From Chryseobacterium luteum (GTDB lineage Bacteria > Bacteroidota > Bacteroidia > Flavobacteriales > Weeksellaceae), in assembly GCF_000737785.1 (NCBI RefSeq), contig NZ_JPRO01000024.1:1-64000 (forward strand): a DNA stretch of 64,000 nucleotides, in the 5' to 3' direction. Shown here piece after piece: positions 1 to 7,774 of the stretch; within the stretch, counting starts at the first letter, position 1, and each line of letters begins with the position of its first letter. The notes under the pieces are model-generated. The model made no database searches, was not told the origin of the DNA, and saw nothing but the letters and a program-made list of their open reading frames with translations. Position numbers and translations under genes: made by a program.

Positions 1-1097
1 AAATACACGACCTATACCAGAAAATTACCTTCTGTTTTTTTGCCGAAAAAGAACTACGTAAAAAAGATGCCGATTTAAGCATAATGGCATCAGGAAGCGG
101 AGCTATAACGACAAATAGTTTCAAGAAATTCTTCCCTGATGATTTTGGAACATTGGTCAAGTCATCTGTAGTCGTATTTCGGGAAATCAGGAATGGAATG
201 ACCATTATTTATCCTAAATTTCAAGAGCTGATCGCCAAACATTCTATTCCGATAATTAGCAAACTTATCATTCAGGAAAACAGCCAGAGCAAACGGATAG
301 AAGAATTGTGTACCCTCCTGATTGATATTGTAACCCCAATTCCGTATTGCGATATTGTTGCCACCGGTGTTTTAATGGAAATAGCCCGAAAAAATGAAGT
401 AAATCTTTTTTCAGAACTAGTGCAACAGCTTCTAAAAATTCCTCCACGCTTTGAAAAAGTAGAAGGTGGAACCAAAGTCCTAATGTATTCCGAAGGTGCA
501 GGACATATCCAGATCAATTTTGAAGATGATATCGACGAGGGTGGTTTTATTGCTGATTTTCTTCCGTATGCAATACTGTCACAGATTGCCGCCTACCCTT
601 TGGAATTATTGGACAATGAAGAATACTCAGTATATGCCTTTCATCTTTATCTAATGTATGAAGTTGGTTCCAACAAGGAATTTCTTCGCAGGGCGGATGT
701 CCGTTCCTTGCAGAATATGAAACCATTAGAAAGTTTTGATTGGGAAGGCGTAGGACATTTAATTAGCGGACATGAAGGCATTATAGAGCCTATTGTTCAG
801 TCTATTCAAAAATGTTTTCTTTCCATACCCGAAGAGATAAAACGGCTGTATGAAAGAGGATTTGAAGAGAACAATATCAATTTACTTTACCGGATATATC
901 TCGCGTTAAGAACCATGACAAATTATACAGACTCTAGATTGGCAGAGATTGCGGAAGATTATGTAGAAAGATTTGATGAATATTTCAATGTTTTTATGGC
1001 TGATTTTATTTCAAAGGATATTGAAAACCCGGACGAGAGAGATAAATTGAGACTTAAACTTTTGAAATTAAGGTCGAAAGATCAAAATAATGAATAA
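1..1097 (+). CDS. C-terminal part of an unrecognised protein, truncated by the window start
   Basis: The reading frame is already open at base 3 and stays open through the first ATG at 84, so the real start probably lies upstream of the window; 84 is only the first visible ATG (337 residues from there). The stop is TAA at 1095-1097. I do not recognise a family. The visible part is soluble and acidic, mostly predicted helix, with no signal peptide or membrane segment, and ends in a charged Lys/Arg-rich tail. It is the leftmost visible cargo gene of the integrated element and lies on the same strand as the next four genes. A regulatory or repeat domain of a larger defence protein is possible, but nothing in the sequence shows it. 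Confidence 0.6.
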   Translation, partial: IHDLYQKITFCFFAEKELRKKDADLSIMASGSGAITTNSFKKFFPDDFGTLVKSSVVVFREIRNGMTIIYPKFQELIAKHSIPIISKLIIQENSQSKRIEELCTLLIDIVTPIPYCDIVATGVLMEIARKNEVNLFSELVQQLLKIPPRFEKVEGGTKVLMYSEGAGHIQINFEDDIDEGGFIADFLPYAILSQIAAYPLELLDNEEYSVYAFHLYLMYEVGSNKEFLRRADVRSLQNMKPLESFDWEGVGHLISGHEGIIEPIVQSIQKCFLSIPEEIKRLYERGFEENNINLLYRIYLALRTMTNYTDSRLAEIAEDYVERFDEYFNVFMADFISKDIENPDERDKLRLKLLKLRSKDQNNE

Positions 1098-1224
1098 GTA
1101 ATCGAAATCAATAATTTGATAGTGAGATTCTATTTTGAGTGCCATTTTAATGTAAACACAAGTGACGCATTTTTTTAGAAAAATTTTAAATAATAATCAT
1201 TTAGTAATCGTAACATAAAATATA

Positions 1225-1911
1225 TTGGAATTAATATCTAACAATACTGGGAATTGGGAAATTTATAGAATGATCAATAGTGAAACATCTGAAGCTTTTA
1301 TTGTTCGATTACCCAAAATGAATCTTGGTGGAACCAGAACAAAATTCTACATTAATAATTATGAAATAATAAAGAATATAGGTCTTCCAACGTTAAATAC
1401 TGTCGAAGAGTTTGACTTTGGGAATCGTAAAGGAATAAAAACAGAAGATTTGAACTACCAAAAAGAGTTTATATATATTACACACAACAGTCTTTACAGT
1501 GACTCCAAAAAGATGGTAGATACTTTGAGTCAAAACTTTATTAAAATAGATAAAAACAAAAAATCTCCAGAATATGAAGAGTTCAGATATAGAAACAAGT
1601 TGAAAGAAATCACAAATTTTGAAAAATTTATAATAGCGGTAAAAAATGATCTGTCTATTGCAACGGAAAAAGATGTTTTAATTGAATTTGATTCATATTT
1701 TTTTGGAACCAGAAAAGATGCAGATATTTCGTGTCTTAATTATAAAATTGTTGATTTAGACAATATCTACACAAACACAGGAAAAACAAGACAAGAGCTC
1801 TTGGTTGATAATATCTCTGAATTTAAAAGAGCAATAAAAGGCTTTGTAAAGTATTTTGTAAATGTGTATAATCAATCTGAATACGAAAAGTATCTCGATA
1901 AGATGTTTTAA
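1225..1911 (+). CDS. Small protein with possible kinase-like fold
   Basis: 228 residues from a TTG at 1225; the frame has a TAA at 1216, and the first ATG is only at 1270. The TTG start keeps an N-terminal strand region (WEIYRM, then IVRLPK) that looks like the start of a small-kinase N-lobe. Later come KGIKTEDLN and, near residue 175, a YKIVDLDNIY segment that resembles the metal-binding Asp region of lipopolysaccharide- or aminoglycoside-kinase-like folds. A canonical HxD catalytic loop is not evident, so it could be a pseudokinase. Lys/Asn/Ile-rich composition matches the neighbouring cargo and suggests transfer. Family assignment is inference from pattern only; the reading frame itself is convincing. 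Confidence 0.5.
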   Translation: MELISNNTGNWEIYRMINSETSEAFIVRLPKMNLGGTRTKFYINNYEIIKNIGLPTLNTVEEFDFGNRKGIKTEDLNYQKEFIYITHNSLYSDSKKMVDTLSQNFIKIDKNKKSPEYEEFRYRNKLKEITNFEKFIIAVKNDLSIATEKDVLIEFDSYFFGTRKDADISCLNYKIVDLDNIYTNTGKTRQELLVDNISEFKRAIKGFVKYFVNVYNQSEYEKYLDKMF

Positions 1912-2314
1912 GAACGCAGTCAAGTTAGATACTCGCAAATGATGCAAGCATTTAGAAAGTTTCTTATGTATTATGCTAAACCGTAATCAGAAATAAGATG
2001 AATATAGCTCGCGCCTGTTTAGTATTTCCAAAAACTGCTTTTTCATAAAACCTTATAAATTTTTCATTATAAAAAAAGGAGAATCTACGAATTTGATTTT
2101 CATTTGTCTACTATTTAAGTTCTCGAGCAACTGATTGTTTGCCAAAAAAAACAAATTTTTATATAGCTTTAACAAAGCTAACAACATATTTAATTGAACC
2201 TACCACAATTCTCAAAAATCTATGGCTTTCATGTAAAAAATATAAATTTATCACTATTTATACCAGCAATTTTATTAGTTAGACACGTATCCTTAAAACA
2301 TATAATAAATAATT
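1912..2314. other. AT-rich intergenic gap with no gene seen
   Basis: About 400 bases of very AT-rich DNA between the possible kinase-like gene and the Shedu-like gene. There is no convincing reading frame, hairpin terminator or TAnnTTTG promoter. It separates the two genes enough that the Shedu-like gene is probably transcribed on its own. Confidence 0.5.
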
Positions 2315-3394
2315 ATGAACCTCAGAGAAAAGGCTGATTACATCGAAAATCACGGATCTTTTGATGATCTAAATGATTTTATATTTGAACTCTATTCTAA
2401 AAATGACATAGAAGCCATAGATATTATTATACAACTTGCAACATCTAATTATGGTGGTGAAACTTACAAATCAGAATTACAGTATACTGCCTTAGCAGCT
2501 ATATTACATTGGGGAGTAGTAGGTATACAAAAACTAGGAATTGTTGTGATGAGTAGTCCTTATTTTTCAGTAAAGAAGAATACAGTTGTTTTTTTAGCAC
2601 ATATTTCCAGCAAAAGTCTTGATCAATCAATATTAATTCAATCGAGATTAGATTGTGTAAAATTCGTAAATGTCTTTAATGACACACACAAAAGCAGCGA
2701 TTTAGTTTTAGAATCTAGGAAAGTTATGATAGAAATCATAACAACACACAAAGGTGATATTCTTCCCATTGAATTTATTACAGCGCTACAATCTTACTAT
2801 TGTGCAGAAGCACAAGAACATATATTTATTGCATTAATCTCAAGATGGTTTAAATTTAGCCGCTCAGGTCTCTCTCAATTTTATGATTTAATAAATTCTC
2901 CAGATATAAATAATGAAGCGACATTCCACAATTTTATAAAAAAAAATCCATTTCTACTCGAACCTTTCCACGCAAAAATATGGTCAAAACCCCGATTTGG
3001 CGAGGCTCTAGTTCCTGATTTTCTCGTACAAAGTATGGACAATAACTATACAGTAATAGAAATAGAACAGCCTGGTTTCTCTATTATGACGAGGGCAGGA
3101 GAGCTATCTGCACAGACTACCCATGCGAAAAGACAAGCTTTAGATTTCAGGAGTTGGGCAATCGATAATCGCTTATACGCAGATCAACAATTTAAAGGAA
3201 TATACAGACCTTATTGTCTTGTTGTTATTGGAAGAGAAAGTGATTTAAATGAATTACAAGCTCGGAGGCTCCGCCAAGAAAATGAATCAACGCAAGGAGT
3301 ACTTAGAATAGTTGGTTTTGATTGGTTATATAATAGGGCAAAAACTACACTAGAAAATATGCTAATCTCAGGGTTTGAGAAAAATGATGAATAA
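2315..3394 (+). CDS. Shedu-like (DUF4263) anti-phage nuclease
   Basis: 359 residues. The C-terminal part (about 200-345) matches the DUF4263 domain of Shedu SduA, a PD-(D/E)XK-type nuclease fold: a Glu at 201 before HNFIKKNPFLL, then VPDFLV with Asp235, then VIEIEQPG with Glu249 and Glu251, followed by a helix with THAKRQALDFRSWAIDN (270-286). The usual ExK lysine is Glu here; I recall an EIE-type subgroup in DUF4263. The N-terminal 190 residues are helical and HEAT-like, in keeping with the variable sensor regions of Shedu proteins. Shedu is known as a single-gene defence system, and this copy stands alone with large gaps on both sides. Its place in a tRNA-integrated element supports a defence role. 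Activity is inferred. Confidence 0.75.
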   Translation: MNLREKADYIENHGSFDDLNDFIFELYSKNDIEAIDIIIQLATSNYGGETYKSELQYTALAAILHWGVVGIQKLGIVVMSSPYFSVKKNTVVFLAHISSKSLDQSILIQSRLDCVKFVNVFNDTHKSSDLVLESRKVMIEIITTHKGDILPIEFITALQSYYCAEAQEHIFIALISRWFKFSRSGLSQFYDLINSPDINNEATFHNFIKKNPFLLEPFHAKIWSKPRFGEALVPDFLVQSMDNNYTVIEIEQPGFSIMTRAGELSAQTTHAKRQALDFRSWAIDNRLYADQQFKGIYRPYCLVVIGRESDLNELQARRLRQENESTQGVLRIVGFDWLYNRAKTTLENMLISGFEKNDE

Positions 3395-3560
3395 CAAAAA
3401 AGCATTGGTAGACTAGATAGTAATCTATTAAATTTTTAAACCAGAATATTATCTGTTTAATTTATAACGAATGCACAATATGTAACTAAATTTTTAAAAT
3501 CTAATTTATCATTTCACATTTTTTTTTAATTTTATTAAAACTAATTAATCATAATTCATA

Positions 3561-4529
3561 ATGTACATAGAAGAAAATACGCTTGATGATATATTACATG
3601 AACTGCTACCTAAATTTCTAGATATAGAAAATTCAATTAATAATACCAAAGGAGATAATTATGAAAGGCTAGGAGTTTATATAAAGCTAATAAATCCGAG
3701 AGCAAGGGTAAGCGCTACTCAAACTAAAAATATTGCTATAAGCCCTATTGGTGAATTACTATGGTATCTCTCTGGTAGTAATGAGCTAGAGTTTATTAAA
3801 TACTACCTTAATATTTATTCAAAATCTTCAGATGATGGAACAACTGTAAATGGAGCTTATGGACCTAGATTAATTTCTATGCATGGTTACATAAATCAAA
3901 TTGAAAATGTTATTAAGTTATTAAAGGAAAGACCTAATACTAGAAGAGCTGTGATACAGATCTTTGATGCGAAAGACTTAATTAATATTGATTCAAAAGA
4001 TATTCCTTGTACTATATCATTACAATTTTTAATTAGAGAGAAAAAATTACATCTTTTTGCCTCAATGAGATCCAATGATATTTTTTTAGGACTTCCACAT
4101 GATATTTTTTGCTTTACAATGTTACAAGAAATTATTGCTTGTGAGCTAAATGTTGGATTGGGAGAATACAACCATTTTGTTTCTAGCTTGCATCTATATA
4201 CTAAAAGTCTAGAATCAGCGAGAAATTATATTTCAGAAGGATTGCAGTCAACAAAATATGTCATGCCCGAAATGCCTTCACAAAACACTTTTAATAGTAT
4301 TAAGCTATTATTAGAGTATGAAAAAGAAATACGAACAAATCCAAATTTTGACATTATGAATTTGCCTGAAGTGGATGATTATTGGAAGGACATGATTACT
4401 TTATTAAAAATTTATTCTTTAGATAAGAACAAAAATAAGTCAGAGATTAATAATATAAAATCTTTATTAAAAAATAGTTTATTTAAACAGTATATTGAAG
4501 AGAAATTTAATCTAAATACAGATGATTAA
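3561..4529 (+). CDS. Thymidylate-synthase-fold enzyme with Asp at the base-specificity position (predicted dCMP/CMP-type hydroxymethylase or methylase)
   Basis: 322 residues with the thymidylate synthase core: RRAVIQIFD (128-136), the nucleophile Cys150 in DIPCTISLQF, the phosphate-binding RSND (170-173), GLPHDI (177-182) and HLY (211-213). The residue equal to Asn177 of E. coli ThyA, which selects dUMP, is Asp181 here. In T4 dCMP hydroxymethylase this position is Asp, and Asn-to-Asp mutants of thymidylate synthase accept dCMP, so a cytosine-nucleotide substrate is predicted. The Trp-rich folate-site loop of ThyA is also absent. The C-terminal 80 residues extend beyond the core. The last 8 bases overlap the start of the next gene, so the two are translationally coupled. 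This is not the housekeeping ThyA: composition and context are those of element cargo. Confidence 0.8.
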   Translation: MYIEENTLDDILHELLPKFLDIENSINNTKGDNYERLGVYIKLINPRARVSATQTKNIAISPIGELLWYLSGSNELEFIKYYLNIYSKSSDDGTTVNGAYGPRLISMHGYINQIENVIKLLKERPNTRRAVIQIFDAKDLINIDSKDIPCTISLQFLIREKKLHLFASMRSNDIFLGLPHDIFCFTMLQEIIACELNVGLGEYNHFVSSLHLYTKSLESARNYISEGLQSTKYVMPEMPSQNTFNSIKLLLEYEKEIRTNPNFDIMNLPEVDDYWKDMITLLKIYSLDKNKNKSEINNIKSLLKNSLFKQYIEEKFNLNTDD

Positions 4530-5304
4530 GATATTAGAAGAGATATTTAAAATATTAGAAGATGATGATGTCATTGATTTAGGTATTATAGAATGGAGTA
4601 CACCCATACCTTATTTTGGCAATTTCAATAATGCGAAAATTGCCACAGTAGGTATTAATCCTAGTAATAGAGAATTTACTGACAGTAATAATGAGGTTCT
4701 AAAAAATAATAGGTTTCATACATTAGAATCACTAAACTTAAATAACTGGAAAGAAATCAGTGAAAATCATTTATCAAAAATATTGGATGCTTGTAATCAA
4801 TATTTTGAAAACAACCCTTACAGTCAATGGTTTAACAAATTAGAATTTCTACTATCTGATACTTCTTATTCCTATTACTTTCCATTGAGTAATGTATGCC
4901 ATTTGGATTTAATCCCATTTGCAACACTAAAAAAATGGTCAAACCTTTCTATAAAGAATCAAAAGAATCTTCTAAATAAATGTGCAGATATATTAGGAGA
5001 TATTATAAACGAATCAAAACTTGAATATATAATATTAAACGGTACAACAGTAATCTCAACTTTTGAAAAGGTATCTAATATATCATTGGACAAAAACTTA
5101 CAAGAAACTTGGCAACTAAACAGAATTAATGACTCCCATGTCTTAGGATATTCATTTACCGGAGCATTCAATAAAATAGGAAATGTGGAATTAAATAGAG
5201 AAATTAAGCTCATAGGGTTTAATCACAATATTCAAAGTAGTTTTGGTATCACAAAGGATGTAATGCTAAATATTAAGAATTGGATTAATACACAAATCAA
5301 ATAG
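4522..5304 (+). CDS. Uracil-DNA-glycosylase-superfamily-like protein
   Basis: 260 residues. The ATG at 4522 overlaps the stop of the thymidylate-synthase-like gene. The N-terminal motif ATVGINPSNREF (41-52) matches motif A of the UDG fold (GxNPS, as in Mug-type enzymes), LDLIPFAT lies at 128-135, a strand with YIILNGTTV at 169-177, and GFNHNIQSSFG (232-242) sits where the motif B loop with its His/Ser would be. This order is as expected for the superfamily, but I cannot place it in a numbered family. Partners on both sides act on pyrimidine nucleotides or modified bases, so it may remove or recognise a modified pyrimidine in DNA. A typical Mug gene also exists at 26.4 kb, so this copy is unlikely to do ordinary uracil repair. 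Confidence 0.6.
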   Translation: MIKILEEIFKILEDDDVIDLGIIEWSTPIPYFGNFNNAKIATVGINPSNREFTDSNNEVLKNNRFHTLESLNLNNWKEISENHLSKILDACNQYFENNPYSQWFNKLEFLLSDTSYSYYFPLSNVCHLDLIPFATLKKWSNLSIKNQKNLLNKCADILGDIINESKLEYIILNGTTVISTFEKVSNISLDKNLQETWQLNRINDSHVLGYSFTGAFNKIGNVELNREIKLIGFNHNIQSSFGITKDVMLNIKNWINTQIK

Positions 5305-5309
5305 TAATT

Positions 5310-6242
5310 ATGAAAAATACAGCACTTTATCGATCACTAGAAAATAAAATCAATACATATAATTCACAGAATAATAATATTTTATCTGGAATACTTGACC
5401 CTATTAAAAAAGATGTATTTATTAGACAGTTAATAGATAGTATTAGGAGAGTTAAGTATGTTGAAACAGTAAGCAGCAGAACAATATCCCCGGAAAGAGC
5501 TAACCCTCATAGTGATTTATTTGACCCTATTAAAGGAGCTTGCTATTTATTTCAACAAGGAAACTTTGACGAAGCTAACTGGTTAATATTTTTATCAAGT
5601 CATTTTGGAATTGACCCGATAAATGGATGGAAAATAACAAAAAATTTATACGGAAAGTTGGGAGAGGATGGGAATAATAGATGGTCATGGAGGGAGGTTA
5701 CAAGTAATCCAAGCACATTTTTCAATTGGCTAGATATTAACTCATTACAAGTTAAGGGAGATGCGAAATTTGGAAATCATAGACGATATCAAAGTATATC
5801 TGCAACTAGTAATGCTGGAACAGGTGCTACGATATCGAGCTATATAAATTTAGTAGGAAATTCTCATTCTAGTTTTTTCTCTAATATTATTCAAGATTCT
5901 CCCTCTCCAAAAGTACTTTTCAATAGATTGTACAGGATTTATAAGGAAAATATTAAAGGATTTAGTAGATTGGGAACCTTTGATTTTCTATGTATGCTAG
6001 GAAAATCAGGAATCTTAAACATTGAACCAGACATACCTTATTTGAAAGGATCCTCAGGACCATTAACGGGAACTCAGATGCTTTATGATTTAAATCGACA
6101 ACAAGCGGATGCTTCCACTTTAGAAAGTTATTTAGTTAATCTTGGAGAACATTTACAGCTAAGTTTTGGAATGCAAGTCTTAGAAGATGCATTATGTAAT
6201 TGGCAAAAAAAACCTAGTCAGTATATCTATTTCAATGGTTAA
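5310..6242 (+). CDS. Alpha-glutamyl/putrescinyl thymine pyrophosphorylase-like protein (clade 3 type)
   Basis: 310 residues, starting 5 bases after the glycosylase-like gene. Recognisable family features are SPERANPHSDLFDPIKGA (60-77), DEANWLIFLSSHFG (87-100), GWKITKNLYGKLG (106-118), KFGNHRRYQS (153-162), FDFLCMLGKSG (224-234) and a C-terminal segment with GMQVLEDALCNWQ. This resembles the aGPT-Pplase families described in computational surveys of base hypermodification, which have a DNA-glycosylase (HhH) fold. In phages, relatives replace the pyrophosphate of an activated hydroxymethylpyrimidine with putrescine or glutamate. Bacterial clade 3 members have no proven function that I know of. 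The tight operon with a hydroxymethylase-like enzyme fits such chemistry. It ends 11 bases inside the convergent HigA-ImmA gene. Confidence 0.65.
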   Translation: MKNTALYRSLENKINTYNSQNNNILSGILDPIKKDVFIRQLIDSIRRVKYVETVSSRTISPERANPHSDLFDPIKGACYLFQQGNFDEANWLIFLSSHFGIDPINGWKITKNLYGKLGEDGNNRWSWREVTSNPSTFFNWLDINSLQVKGDAKFGNHRRYQSISATSNAGTGATISSYINLVGNSHSSFFSNIIQDSPSPKVLFNRLYRIYKENIKGFSRLGTFDFLCMLGKSGILNIEPDIPYLKGSSGPLTGTQMLYDLNRQQADASTLESYLVNLGEHLQLSFGMQVLEDALCNWQKKPSQYIYFNG

Positions 6243-7332
6243 TATGAATTAAAGCTTCATTAATTTCTTCCCAAGTATATCTTTTTTTATAACCATTAAG
6301 ATAACTTGGGCTTATTATTTTATAATGTTGCATTTGACCTACAATTATTCCTGGGGAAACACCAGCTCTCATAGCCAGTTCTAAGATTTTTCTTTTATCA
6401 CTTTTTAACGTATACAATTCCTTTCGTAAATTAATATGAATTAGCATTTCAGCCGCAAATAAGTTCGCTTCTAATTCTTCATCAGCAACAAATTCCAAAT
6501 TATTCTCTGATTCAATTCTTAACGATTTATGACTATGTAAAATCAAATGACCAGCTTCATGAAAAAATGTAAACCAAAACTGATCATCAGAAAGATATCT
6601 AAAGCTAAGTATAAGCAAAGCTTTATCTTCATCTATAAATTTTGTTGCTCCGCTTGCAGTACATTTTTGGGGTGTTGGAACAATCACAACAGCAACACCA
6701 CAATCTTCACAATAACGTATTAGTTCTGGCAAGAATTGTTTTGGACTTTTTTTTCTGGTCAGAGGTTTTATTCTATCTTCTAGTGTCTCAATAAATAATT
6801 CCTTATCCCATTTTCTACATTTATAATTTCCTGCTAATATTTCAGCTCTTCTAATCCATGAAATTGTAGATAGGTTTTCAGAAATAAATGCACTTGATTT
6901 TCTAAATGAAACGGTGTTTAATAAGAAATCATATTTAACTTTAAAATCCTGAAAATTATCGACATTGAAAAAGTCTAAACAAGATTTGTAAATGTTATTC
7001 TTATTTTCTAGCCATCCAAACTTTAACATATCTTTGTAAGGCACCTGCTTTAACCAAACATCAATCTCATTTATATTTTCAAGTCCCTTTTTATACTGCT
7101 CTTCTCTCTTTAGCCAAAAACTCTTTGTTGAACCTAATACATTTTCTAATTTAGAAGCAAGATTTTCATCTATTGATAATTTCCCATTAAGTAATAATTC
7201 AATAGTATCTAAATCAATATTCATTTTGTGCGCAAAATCATTATTACTTACCTTTTTCTCGGATAATACATCTTTAATCGTACTTCCTGGAGGAGTTGCC
7301 CAATTAGGTGAAAATGGAAGTGTTTTGTTCAT
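6232..7332 (-). CDS. HigA-type antitoxin fused to an ImmA/IrrE metalloprotease
   Basis: 366 residues. The N-terminal 75 residues form a HigA/XRE-type helix-turn-helix (PGSTIKDVL start, then NNDFAHKMNID). The C-terminal half is an ImmA/IrrE (DUF955-type) zinc protease: HEAGH at 258-262 gives the HExxH site and the DEELEAN region with Glu289 the likely third ligand. Such fusions pair with HigB/RelE toxins and may cleave a repressor or control the toxin. It lies directly downstream of the HigB-like gene on the same strand, overlapping it by 29 bases, so the pair is translationally coupled. Toxin-first order is typical of higBA. Its 3' end overlaps the convergent pyrophosphorylase-like gene by 11 bases. 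Confidence 0.85.
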   Translation of the reverse strand: MNKTLPFSPNWATPPGSTIKDVLSEKKVSNNDFAHKMNIDLDTIELLLNGKLSIDENLASKLENVLGSTKSFWLKREEQYKKGLENINEIDVWLKQVPYKDMLKFGWLENKNNIYKSCLDFFNVDNFQDFKVKYDFLLNTVSFRKSSAFISENLSTISWIRRAEILAGNYKCRKWDKELFIETLEDRIKPLTRKKSPKQFLPELIRYCEDCGVAVVIVPTPQKCTASGATKFIDEDKALLILSFRYLSDDQFWFTFFHEAGHLILHSHKSLRIESENNLEFVADEELEANLFAAEMLIHINLRKELYTLKSDKRKILELAMRAGVSPGIIVGQMQHYKIISPSYLNGYKKRYTWEEINEALIHINH

Positions 7333-7642
7333 TATGAATCTCTGTTATTTTAATTCTAGTAATTTTAGTCCAATCTAATACTTCAGAAGTTTGAAGATTT
7401 AAATTATTAATGACAAAAATAAGTTTATATTTTTTACTGAGTTCTATTGTAAAATATACTTTTTTGTCTACCGAAAATTCTGTTGGATTTCCAAGTGGAA
7501 TTTCGGACATGTTCTTGGCTGCCTCAAAATCTGATAATCTGTTTTTTAAACTTTGAATAATCTCTGGCTCCAAATAATTAATACCAGATTCATCATCCTC
7601 ACAAATTTCACGTATTTTTTTATTTTGAAAAGAGATTATCAA
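7304..7642 (-). CDS. higB: HigB/RelE-superfamily toxin
   Basis: 112 residues. It begins ISFQNKKIREICEDD and has the RelE-like layout of a helix pair (SLKNRLSDFEAAKNMSEI), a strand with FTIELSKKYKLIF and a C-terminal ITEI strand. HigB-type toxins are ribosome-dependent mRNA endonucleases. The only plausible start is TTG at 7642-7640: a TAA precedes it in frame and the next Met is at residue 44. It overlaps the HigA-ImmA gene, as expected for a toxin-antitoxin operon. The position at the edge of an integrative element fits a stabilising or defensive role. Catalytic residues of RelE relatives are poorly conserved, so activity is inferred from family and context. Confidence 0.75.
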   Translation of the reverse strand: MIISFQNKKIREICEDDESGINYLEPEIIQSLKNRLSDFEAAKNMSEIPLGNPTEFSVDKKVYFTIELSKKYKLIFVINNLNLQTSEVLDWTKITRIKITEIHNEQNTSIFT

Positions 7643-7774
7643 CTGTATACTAATTATTTAATCAAAAATACTAAATAAAAAACACTATATTCATACATAT
7701 TTTACTTTTTTCGTGTGGTTTGGTCAGAATGGAGATTTTGGAGTTCTGAATATCTTAATTGCCGGTCATTTAAG

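Noticed and set aside
3561..4529. Housekeeping thymidylate synthase thyA
   Set aside because: Asp at the dUMP-specific Asn position, changed folate-site region, and an AT-rich operon with conflict genes speak against it.
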